The notes below the pieces were generated by a model, which did not search any database, was not told the DNA's origin, and saw only the letters and a list, made by a program, of their open reading frames with translations. From the NCBI GenBank assembly GCA_023227685.1, contig JALNVG010000087.1:1-9269 (forward strand): a stretch of DNA of 9,269 nt. The letters are read 5' to 3'. This stretch comes from Bacteroidaceae bacterium. GTDB taxonomy: Bacteria > Bacteroidota > Bacteroidia > Bacteroidales > Bacteroidaceae. Positions 1 to 5,893 of this stretch are shown here, piece by piece; within the stretch, counting starts at the first letter, position 1; each line of letters opens with the position of its first letter. Position numbers and translations under genes: made by a program.

Positions 1-74
1 TTTTCATAACTAAAATCCGAACTTGTAGAGTATACAATATTCAAACGGTCTTTCCAATCATTATTTTTTTTCAT
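1..74 (-). CDS. SUI1/YciH-like translation initiation factor, N-terminal fragment
   Basis: Reading leftward from an ATG at 74, the frame stays open to the window edge and gives 24 codons beginning MKKNNDWKDRLNIVYSTSSD. From memory, this closely resembles the N-terminus of the short SUI1 (eIF1/YciH-like) proteins annotated as translation initiation factors in Bacteroides, which start with the same Asn-Asp-Trp-Lys-Asp-Arg-Leu pattern. The conserved SUI1 core would lie outside the window, so the family call rests on the N-terminal tail only. A Bacteroidetes-type promoter sits about 38 bp upstream of the ATG. The gene is divergent from rex. The function in bacteria is not well settled. The gene is cut by the window edge, not visibly broken. 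Confidence 0.6.
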   Translation of the reverse strand, partial: MKKNNDWKDRLNIVYSTSSDFSYE

Positions 75-111
75 TTTACTCGTTCATTGATTTAACATAA
101 TCCATTTCTTT

Positions 112-143
112 CAAAAGTAGTATTTTGGATTGATTCTTGCAAT
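112..143 (-). promoter_or_regulatory. Bacteroidetes-type promoter for the leftward SUI1-like gene
   Basis: On the minus strand ATTG (143-140) is followed after 20 nt by TACTTTTG (119-112). This matches the Bacteroidetes sigma-ABfr pattern of a TTG-containing -33 box, 19-21 bp, then TAnnTTTG. The predicted transcription start is near 105, leaving a leader of about 30 nt before the ATG at 74. Confidence 0.55.
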
Positions 144-210
144 TTTATTTTCCATTTTAAAATTAAAAGACATTTGTATACACCACTATTTACCTTTTGA
201 CATAGATTTT

Positions 211-230
211 TTGTTAACCTTAAGCCTTAA
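211..230. promoter_or_regulatory. Possible operator in the rex/SUI1 divergent region (weak)
   Basis: TTGTTAA at 211-217 resembles one half of a Rex operator (TTGTTAA or TTGTGAA with an inverted partner). It is followed by the near-palindrome TTAAG-C-CTTAA at 220-230. The expected second Rex half, TTAACAA, is not present at the usual spacing, so this is a half-site at best. It lies between the two divergent promoters, where an autoregulatory site would be expected. The rest of the 224 bp gap is AT-rich, with a 10 bp palindrome ATTTTAAAAT at 154-163 and an A-tract at 243-252. Confidence 0.2.
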
Positions 231-255
231 TTATAAGATATTAAAAAAAAAAGTG

Positions 256-263
256 TAGTTTTG
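256..263 (+). promoter_or_regulatory. Candidate -7 box for rex
   Basis: TAGTTTTG matches the Bacteroidetes -7 consensus TAnnTTTG and lies 35 nt before the rex ATG, which is a typical leader position. No TTG-containing -33 box is found 19-21 bp upstream (231-236 reads only A and T), so the promoter is incomplete by consensus and may be weak or need an activator. Confidence 0.35.
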
Positions 264-298
264 TAAATTAATAAGCCCAAAAGTAAAAAGAAATAGGC

Positions 299-958
299 AT
301 GGATGATAAAATACAGCAAACAGATGAAATGAAAATTCCAGAGCCAACATTACGTCGGTTACCATGGTACTTGTCTAATGTCAAATTGCTGAAGAAAAAG
401 GGAATTCGTTTTATTTCCTCTACTCAAATATCAAAATTAACAAACATTGATGCTTCACAAATAGCTAAAGACTTGTCTTTTGTTAAGATTGCCGGTCGCA
501 CACGCGTTGGCTACGAAATTGACGAATTGATAGTAGTACTCGAGCATTTTTTAGGCTTCAGTGAAATGCATCAGGCTTTCCTTTTTGGAGTTGGTAGTTT
601 GGGTGGTGCATTATTACAAGATTTCGGACTTTGCCAATTTGGACTGAAAATTGTTGCAGCCTTCGATGTCAACCCCTCTTTAGTCGGAACTTCATTAAAT
701 GATATTCCAATTTTTCATACCGATGAATTTCTAGAGAAAATAAAAGAATATAAAGTACGTATTGGCATCCTTACAGTACCTATTGAGATATCTCAACAAA
801 TCACAGAGGTAATGGTTGCAGGTGGAATCAAAGCCGTTTGGAATTTTACCCCTTTTCGTATCCGTGTTCCAGAAAACATAGTCGTACAAAACACTTCTAT
901 ATATGCCCATTTGGCCTTAATGTTTAATCGTTTAAATTTCAATAACTTAAAACAATGA
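299..958 (+). CDS. rex: Redox-sensing transcriptional repressor Rex
   Basis: Rex proteins are cytoplasmic homodimers that bind operators when NAD+ is high and release DNA when NADH binds, tuning fermentation and respiration genes. The 219 residues match the family in length and layout. A winged-helix domain spans about residues 13-85, with the family pattern IPEPTLRRLPWYL near its start and QIAKDLS (54-60) followed by the RVGYEI stretch of the wing. A Rossmann NAD(H) domain follows, with the dinucleotide loop GVGSLG (97-102), AAFDVNP (120-126) as the second strand with acidic Asp123, and WNFTP (181-185) near the C-terminal swapped helix. M1 is kept as the start; M11 would also retain the whole domain. 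The stop codon overlaps the next gene's ATG by 4 nt. Confidence 0.95.
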   Translation: MDDKIQQTDEMKIPEPTLRRLPWYLSNVKLLKKKGIRFISSTQISKLTNIDASQIAKDLSFVKIAGRTRVGYEIDELIVVLEHFLGFSEMHQAFLFGVGSLGGALLQDFGLCQFGLKIVAAFDVNPSLVGTSLNDIPIFHTDEFLEKIKEYKVRIGILTVPIEISQQITEVMVAGGIKAVWNFTPFRIRVPENIVVQNTSIYAHLALMFNRLNFNNLKQ

Positions 959-1569
959 AAATTATAGCTGTCGAAAGGAATTATGCCCCATATAAGAAAG
1001 AACTTACAAATGGTACCATAAATAAAAATCCTATAATTTTCATGAAACCAGATTCAGCTATTCTGAAGAATGGTAACCCTTTTTTTATCCCCAATTTTTC
1101 TAAAGAAATATATTACGAAGCCGAATTAGTAGTTCGCATTTGCCGTTTGGGTAAGACTATAGGTTCGCAATTTGCATACAGATATTATGATGCAGTAACT
1201 GTCGGAATAGATTTTACAGCCCGTGATTTACAAAATAGATTTCAAAAAGAAGGACTACCCTGGGAATTAAGTAAAGGTTTTGATTCATCCGCTGCAATCG
1301 GCACTTTTGTTCCTGTTGAAAATTATACCGATATACAAAATTTGAATTTTCATTTAGATATAGATAATAGTACCGTTCAGCAGAATTGCGCAGCAAATAT
1401 GTTATATACAATTGATAACATCATTGAATACGTCAGTCAGTTTTACACATTAAAAATGGGTGATTTACTGTTCACCGGCACTCCAATCGGCATCGGCCCG
1501 GTCAGTATCGGGGAACATTTACAGGGATATATTGAAGATGAAAAATTACTTGATTTCTATATCCGATGA
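955..1569 (+). CDS. FAH-family hydrolase/decarboxylase, FAHD1/YcgM-like
   Basis: A fumarylacetoacetate hydrolase-superfamily enzyme of 204 residues, the single-domain short form. Visible signatures are FMKPDSA (29-35, the lid segment), metal-ligand glutamates in YYEAELVV (Glu55, Glu57), a third acidic ligand Asp86 in GIDFTARD, Lys107 in SKGFD, and FTGTPIGIGPV (173-183). The ARD...GLPWELSKGFD arrangement is closer to human FAHD1 and E. coli YcgM than to FAH itself. Known relatives cleave acylpyruvates or decarboxylate oxaloacetate using Mg2+ or Mn2+; the substrate here cannot be read from sequence. The ATG overlaps the rex stop (ATGA), so the two are very likely co-transcribed and translationally coupled. 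Family call is firm, reaction uncertain. Confidence 0.88.
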   Translation: MKIIAVERNYAPYKKELTNGTINKNPIIFMKPDSAILKNGNPFFIPNFSKEIYYEAELVVRICRLGKTIGSQFAYRYYDAVTVGIDFTARDLQNRFQKEGLPWELSKGFDSSAAIGTFVPVENYTDIQNLNFHLDIDNSTVQQNCAANMLYTIDNIIEYVSQFYTLKMGDLLFTGTPIGIGPVSIGEHLQGYIEDEKLLDFYIR

Positions 1570-1604
1570 ATTTATAGATATTTATTTATTGAAAAGTTAG
1601 TATA

Positions 1605-2084
1605 ATGAAAATAAGAGTGGGTTTTGGATATGATGTTCACCAATTAGTTGCCGGCCGTCAACTGTGGTTGGGCGGAATACTTTTAGAACACGAGAAGGGA
1701 TTATTGGGACATTCTGATGCTGATGTATTAATACATGCAATATGCGACGCTTTGCTTGGAGCTGCAAACATGCATGACATAGGCTATCATTTTCCAGATA
1801 CAAAAGATGAATTTAAGAATATTGACAGTAAGATATTATTAAAAAAGACGATAGAATTAATTGCAGCCAAAGGATATAAAGTAAGCAATATCGATTCTAC
1901 AGTCTGTGCAGAACGCCCCAAATTAAATTCGCATATTCCTTCAATGCAACAAAAGCTGGCTTCTGTGATGGATATTGATACCGATGACATTTCCATTAAG
2001 GCAACCACAACAGAAAAGCTCGGATTCATAGGTCACGAAGAAGGTATATCAGCCTACGCAACAGTGCTTATTTTCAAAGATTAG
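1605..2084 (+). CDS. ispF: 2-C-methyl-D-erythritol 2,4-cyclodiphosphate synthase IspF
   Basis: IspF converts CDP-methylerythritol 2-phosphate to methylerythritol cyclodiphosphate with release of CMP, in the non-mevalonate isoprenoid pathway; it is a cytoplasmic Zn-dependent trimer. The 159 residues are the normal length. GFGYDVHQL (6-14) supplies metal ligands Asp10 and His12, GHSDADVLIHA (35-45) supplies His44, DIGYHFPDT (58-66) is the conserved substrate loop, and KATTTEKLGFIGHEEGI (132-148) is the C-terminal signature carrying the cytidine-binding TTTE. It starts 35 nt after the FAH-family gene with no clear promoter in the gap, so it probably belongs to the rex transcript, although the functions are not obviously linked. 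The gene is intact. Confidence 0.97.
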   Translation: MKIRVGFGYDVHQLVAGRQLWLGGILLEHEKGLLGHSDADVLIHAICDALLGAANMHDIGYHFPDTKDEFKNIDSKILLKKTIELIAAKGYKVSNIDSTVCAERPKLNSHIPSMQQKLASVMDIDTDDISIKATTTEKLGFIGHEEGISAYATVLIFKD

Positions 2085-2106
2085 AATCACTAATTTTATT
2101 CAGATC

Positions 2107-2130
2107 TATCAAATCAATTTCAATTTGATA
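2107..2130. repeat. AT-rich inverted repeat at the convergent ispF/unknown gene ends
   Basis: TATCAAAT (2107-2114) and ATTTGATA (2123-2130) are perfect inverted arms of 8 bp around an 8 nt loop. The element lies 22 nt after the ispF stop and overlaps the last codons and stop of the leftward gene. It could end rightward transcription from ispF, but the stem is AT-only apart from one G-C pair and has no clean T-tract after it, so terminator function is doubtful. Confidence 0.25.
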
Positions 2131-2966
2131 TGATATAATTTTGTATATTTTACTCCATAATTTTCATATGTACGCGCAATGATAGCCGAATCTATAAATA
2201 ATATTTCTCCTTGCCTATATGCATGTTCGAATGGCGATAAAGTACCTGAAACGTAACTTGCGTTCTTTGAATAAAAATTTGTAGTGATCTTATTTCCCAA
2301 TCTATCAGTAAGTTGTAAGTACTGAATGACATAAAATTTTGCCACACTTCCTTCATAAGCTGTTTTATACGGATTATCTGCTAATCTTACTTTTTTAACC
2401 TTTAGTCTCAAATCCCTCAACTTTTCGCCAACTTTGCCCAAGAACTGACTTGTATACTCCCGTTCCTTTATTTTTCTCAACATCATGTCAAGGTGTACTT
2501 GATGATAAACCTGAGCTATCATAACAAATCTCTCTTGCTTTGGAATCTTCGGTATATATTTATAAGCAATCCAAGAAAGATAAGCCGGATCAATTTTAAG
2601 AATTTCATACAAAAAATGTCCGTGATATTTTCCAAAGGCAATGAGGTCATCACCATTACTTTGCATTCTTTTCTCATTGTAATCAGTAATAGCAATACCT
2701 AGTTTTGAATAATAAAACATCATACTGGCCATACGCATAGCAATACTTATATTGAAAGACAAGTCACATATAAAAAGTATTTTGCCCTTTTCTATTAATG
2801 GAGAATAAGCCCATAGAGAATAATTAGGATTACTAGCATGAGGTAAAACAACAAGATACACTCCCCCCTCTTTAAAAGATATTCTATTACTATTGTATTG
2901 CTTTAATTTATCATACAATATTATTTGTTCAGATTGGGGAACACCCGGAAGATTCGGATTTGTCAT
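2109..2966 (-). CDS. Unknown protein with an ExoX C-terminal-like motif
   Basis: I do not recognise a named family for the whole protein (285 residues from the ATG at 2966). Residues about 108-137 read LIAFGKYHGHFLYEILKIDP followed by AYLSWIAYKY. This fits the short FGKYxG...DPxYLxW motif found in the C-terminal domain of exodeoxyribonuclease X and stand-alone relatives; no nuclease (DEDD) residues accompany it here. The N-terminal third has mixed hydrophobic strands and no signal peptide. The segment 180-195 is Lys/Arg/Leu-rich, and the last 90 residues alternate strand-like stretches with GEILFIDSA, possibly a small beta-barrel. The frame can be extended to a TTG at 2993, but that codon lies inside the -7 box of a good promoter, so the ATG is preferred. 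It is a single-gene unit, opposite to its neighbours. Confidence 0.75.
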   Translation of the reverse strand: MTNPNLPGVPQSEQIILYDKLKQYNSNRISFKEGGVYLVVLPHASNPNYSLWAYSPLIEKGKILFICDLSFNISIAMRMASMMFYYSKLGIAITDYNEKRMQSNGDDLIAFGKYHGHFLYEILKIDPAYLSWIAYKYIPKIPKQERFVMIAQVYHQVHLDMMLRKIKEREYTSQFLGKVGEKLRDLRLKVKKVRLADNPYKTAYEGSVAKFYVIQYLQLTDRLGNKITTNFYSKNASYVSGTLSPFEHAYRQGEILFIDSAIIARTYENYGVKYTKLYHIKLKLI

Positions 2967-2990
2967 AATCGATAAAATTTCTACTTCGTC

Positions 2991-3022
2991 CAAATATAAG
3001 TAATTTTTATTTTTAACCCAAA
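2991..3022 (-). promoter_or_regulatory. Promoter of the leftward unknown gene
   Basis: On the minus strand TTTG (3022-3019), 20 nt, then TATATTTG (2998-2991) is a full match to the Bacteroidetes -33/-7 consensus. The start of transcription should be near 2984, about 18 nt before the ATG at 2966. The -7 box contains the TTG that opens the longest reading frame, which rules that codon out as a translation start for transcripts from this promoter. Confidence 0.7.
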
Positions 3023-3085
3023 ATTAAAGAATAAATATTACGATCAAAAATTTAATGCATTTCTTTAATTAATATATTTGTTAAT

Positions 3086-3131
3086 CAAGATTATTTTTTT
3101 GTCTCAGTATTGCTGTCTACCAATAATCTTG
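3086..3131. repeat. Perfect 10 bp inverted repeat around the mnmA -33 box
   Basis: CAAGATTATT (3086-3095) and AATAATCTTG (3122-3131) are exact inverted copies separated by 26 bp. The centres are 36 bp apart. The right arm fills the end of the promoter spacer and abuts the -7 box; the left arm lies upstream of the -33 box at 3109-3112. The predicted transcription start is downstream of both arms, so this would act as DNA (an operator pair), not as an RNA hairpin in the mnmA leader. Confidence 0.6.
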
Positions 3132-3139
3132 TACCTTTG
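3109..3139 (+). promoter_or_regulatory. Promoter of mnmA
   Basis: ATTG (3109-3112), a 19 nt spacer and TACCTTTG (3132-3139) match the Bacteroidetes promoter consensus. Transcription should begin near 3146, giving a leader of roughly 18 nt before the mnmA ATG at 3164. Together with the leftward promoter at 2991-3022 it forms a compact divergent promoter region. Confidence 0.7.
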
Positions 3140-3163
3140 CAAAATCATAACAAAGACTATTGA

Positions 3164-4252
3164 ATGAAAGTACCGAATAAGCGAGTTCTTGTAGGAATGA
3201 GTGGTGGAATAGATAGCACCGCTACCTGTCTGATGCTTTTAGAGCAAGGATACGAGGTCATTGGAGTAACTATGCAAGTTTGGGGTGAAGAGCCGCATGA
3301 TGCTAAAGTTATGGCTGATCAGATTGGCATTCCCCATTACATAGCCGATGAACGCAAATCTTTCAAAGAAACCATTATCAAGTATTTTATTGATGAATAC
3401 AAACGGGGGCGTACTCCCAATCCTTGCGTAATGTGCAATCCGCTATTTAAGTTTCGCATTCTGAGAGAATGGGCAAATAAATTAGATTGTTCATGGATCG
3501 CTACGGGCCATTATACTCAGCTGGAAGAACGAAATGATAATACATATATTGTTGCCGGTGATGATGATAAAAAAGACCAATCCTATTTTCTGTGGAGATT
3601 AGGACAGGATGTTTTGAAACGTTGTATTTTCCCATTAGGCTGTTATACCAAACCGGAAGTACGTGAATATCTTCAAAAGAAGGGCTACAAAGCCAAGTCA
3701 AAAGAAGGTGAGAGCATGGAAGTTTGTTTCATCAAAGGCGATTATCGAGATTTCCTTCGCGAGCAGTGCCCCGACATAGATAAAGAAATTGGCACCGGAT
3801 GGTTTGTCAATTCAGAGGGCGTAAAATTAGGAAAACATAAGGGTACTCCGTATTATACTGTTGGACAGCGTAAAGGATTGGAAATTGCTTTAGGGAAACC
3901 GGCTTATGTATTAAAAATAAATTCCGAGAAAAACACCGTTATGCTTGGAGATGCAATACAGTTGGAAACAAGATATATGTTGTTAGAACCGGATGATCAT
4001 ATAATTAATGAAACAGAATTCTTTACCTGCAAAGATTTAACCGTAAGAATCCGTTATCGAAGTCATCCTATTCCATGTCAGGTAAAAAGGCTAGAAGATA
4101 GTCGGCTACTTGTTCATTTTGACAAAGCAGCTTCAGCAATAACTCCCGGACAATCTGCCGTTTTTTATGACGAAAGACGAGTCATTGGTGGCGCTTTCAT
4201 AGATTCACAGAAAGGCATCGGACTAGTGATAGAACAACAAAGGGGAGAATAA
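3164..4252 (+). CDS. mnmA: tRNA-specific 2-thiouridylase MnmA, short-loop form
   Basis: MnmA activates U34 of Lys, Glu and Gln tRNAs with ATP and inserts sulfur delivered as a persulfide. The 362 residues carry the PP-loop SGGIDS (13-18), the catalytic cysteine Cys91 in TPNPCVMCN (with an extra Cys88 where E. coli has Asp), ATGHY (113-117), DQSYFL (138-143), the second catalytic cysteine Cys188 in MEVCFI, and GQRKGL (234-239). The C-terminal beta-barrel ends with TPGQSAVFY before the final strand. The loop after VTMQVW (35-40) is about 11 residues shorter than in E. coli and lacks its cysteine. Bacteroides genomes commonly carry more than one MnmA paralogue; this one has the short-loop form. 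It is preceded by its own promoter and probably heads the run through xseB. Confidence 0.95.
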   Translation: MKVPNKRVLVGMSGGIDSTATCLMLLEQGYEVIGVTMQVWGEEPHDAKVMADQIGIPHYIADERKSFKETIIKYFIDEYKRGRTPNPCVMCNPLFKFRILREWANKLDCSWIATGHYTQLEERNDNTYIVAGDDDKKDQSYFLWRLGQDVLKRCIFPLGCYTKPEVREYLQKKGYKAKSKEGESMEVCFIKGDYRDFLREQCPDIDKEIGTGWFVNSEGVKLGKHKGTPYYTVGQRKGLEIALGKPAYVLKINSEKNTVMLGDAIQLETRYMLLEPDDHIINETEFFTCKDLTVRIRYRSHPIPCQVKRLEDSRLLVHFDKAASAITPGQSAVFYDERRVIGGAFIDSQKGIGLVIEQQRGE

Positions 4253-4319
4253 TATTATATTAAAAGCTGATTCTAAAAAGATAAATATTCTTTATTGAAT
4301 AAAACCATATAGAAATAGA

Positions 4320-5864
4320 ATGAAAGTAAGATTACTAAAAAGGATAATACTGTTTACCGTTAGTTTAGCTATGGGATATTGCGCTTCGGCACAAGATAGT
4401 TCACCACAAGGTACTTTATCACAAACTATTTTGATACAGAATAATCTAACACAAAATACAATAATAGAAAATTTCTTAGCAGGCAAAGCCTCCACAGGAA
4501 GAACAACCGTTGAATATTCTACAGTTCCTGAAAATGCCATTGTAGAATTGGCTAAAGATTCATTGAAATATCGTATACTATTAAAAAATAAGACCACAAC
4601 AACCTTTTCGTTAAATCATCCAGAAGAGTTTCTTTCTGAAAAATCAATAGCCAGGAGACAAAGACAACATCTCGCCATTGATTCTACGGACTTGCCGGTC
4701 TGCAAAAAATACATCAATATTATTCAGCAAAATGGAGTACATGTACTGCTTACAGGTAAATGGGAAAATTTTGTAACCGTTTCATGCAATGACAGTTCCC
4801 TCATTAACAATATTCTTAAACTACCGTTTGTAAGTTCTGCTATAAAGGTTTGGCAATCTTCAAAAATAATGAGGGCTAATAAGCGTGATTCAATAAGCAA
4901 AGCCAAATGGACAAAAGACAGTTTGTATTATGGCAGTGCCACAACTCAAATAAAAATATGCAATGGAGATAAACTTCATGAGGCAGGTTATAAAGGACAA
5001 GGAATGGTTATCGCTATTCTTGACGCAGGTTTTCATAATGCAGATCGCATTAAAGCCTTAAGAAACATACACATACTGGGCACAAAAGATTTTGTAAATT
5101 CCAAAGCTGACCTTTTTGCCGAAAGCAGTCATGGTCTCAGTGTCCTTTCATGCATGGCTATGAATCAGCCCTATCATATGGTTGGCACAGCGCCCGAAGC
5201 TTCTTATTGGCTCCTCCGCACCGAAGACGTTTATTCAGAAAATCTCATAGAACAGGATTATTGGTCGGAAGCCATCGAATATGCAGATAGTGTGGGGGTA
5301 GATGTAGTTAATTCTTCATTAGGCTATTATAATTTTGACGATAATTCGAAAGATTATCGTTATCGCGACTTAAATGGACATTATGCTTTAATTTCACGTG
5401 AAGCATCACACGCTGCAAACAAGGGGATATTTCTTACCTGCAGTGCCGGCAATGCAGGTGCTATTTCTTGGAAGAAAATCACACCTCCAGCTGATGCGGA
5501 CAACATATTGGCCGTAGGTGCTGTTGATTCCATGGGAATTCTTACACCATTCTCTTCCGTTGGCAACACTGCAGATCATCGGATAAAACCTGACGTAGTA
5601 GGTTTAGGCATTTCCGTAGCAATCATGGGTACGGACGGAACTCTTAGTCGAGGAAACGGGACCTCTTTCTCCGCACCGATTATTTGTGGTATGGCTACCT
5701 GTTTATGGCAAGCCTTTCCACAATTAACAGCCAAGCAACTGCTACATATCATTCGTCAATCATCCAACCAATCAGATTATCCCAATAATATTTACGGTTA
5801 CGGATTACCGGATATGTGGAAAGCCTATCAAATGGGATTAAAAAAGGATACACAACAGAAATGA
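4320..5864 (+). CDS. Secreted S8 (subtilisin-like) serine peptidase
   Basis: A 514-residue peptidase with a Sec signal peptide: basic KVRLLKR, a hydrophobic core, and a probable signal peptidase I cut after ASA (22-24). Cys21 follows Tyr, so it is not a convincing lipobox. Residues about 26-82 are a Thr/Asn/Gln/Ser-rich insert. Next is a prodomain-like region (about 83-175) with FLSEKSIARRQRQHLAID and TDLPV, typical of Bacteroidetes S8 enzymes. The catalytic domain has Asp235 (AILDAGFH), His271 (SSHGLSV), oxyanion Asn378 (SAGNAG) and nucleophile Ser449 (GNGTSFSAP). No C-terminal sorting domain is visible, so it probably remains periplasmic or is exported by an unclear route. It lies 67 nt after mnmA and 29 nt before xseA; no canonical promoter was seen in either gap. 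The substrate is unknown. Confidence 0.93.
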   Translation: MKVRLLKRIILFTVSLAMGYCASAQDSSPQGTLSQTILIQNNLTQNTIIENFLAGKASTGRTTVEYSTVPENAIVELAKDSLKYRILLKNKTTTTFSLNHPEEFLSEKSIARRQRQHLAIDSTDLPVCKKYINIIQQNGVHVLLTGKWENFVTVSCNDSSLINNILKLPFVSSAIKVWQSSKIMRANKRDSISKAKWTKDSLYYGSATTQIKICNGDKLHEAGYKGQGMVIAILDAGFHNADRIKALRNIHILGTKDFVNSKADLFAESSHGLSVLSCMAMNQPYHMVGTAPEASYWLLRTEDVYSENLIEQDYWSEAIEYADSVGVDVVNSSLGYYNFDDNSKDYRYRDLNGHYALISREASHAANKGIFLTCSAGNAGAISWKKITPPADADNILAVGAVDSMGILTPFSSVGNTADHRIKPDVVGLGISVAIMGTDGTLSRGNGTSFSAPIICGMATCLWQAFPQLTAKQLLHIIRQSSNQSDYPNNIYGYGLPDMWKAYQMGLKKDTQQK

Positions 5865-5893
5865 TTTTCATTATACTTTAACTTTATCAATAA

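Noticed and set aside
4291..4303. Small inverted repeat TTTATT-G-AATAAA between mnmA and the S8 gene
   Set aside because: All A/T arms of 6 bp with a single-base centre cannot form a useful hairpin and are expected by chance in such AT-rich spacer DNA.
4362..4394. Possible lipoprotein signal in the S8 peptidase (Cys21)
   Set aside because: The residues before the cysteine are Met-Gly-Tyr, which do not fit a lipobox; a signal peptidase I site after Ala-Ser-Ala fits better.
4292..4597. 101-codon minus-strand frame opposite the start of the S8 gene
   Set aside because: It lies antisense to the signal peptide and insert of a well-supported gene; its hydrophobic character mirrors the opposite strand, and no promoter or family match was seen.
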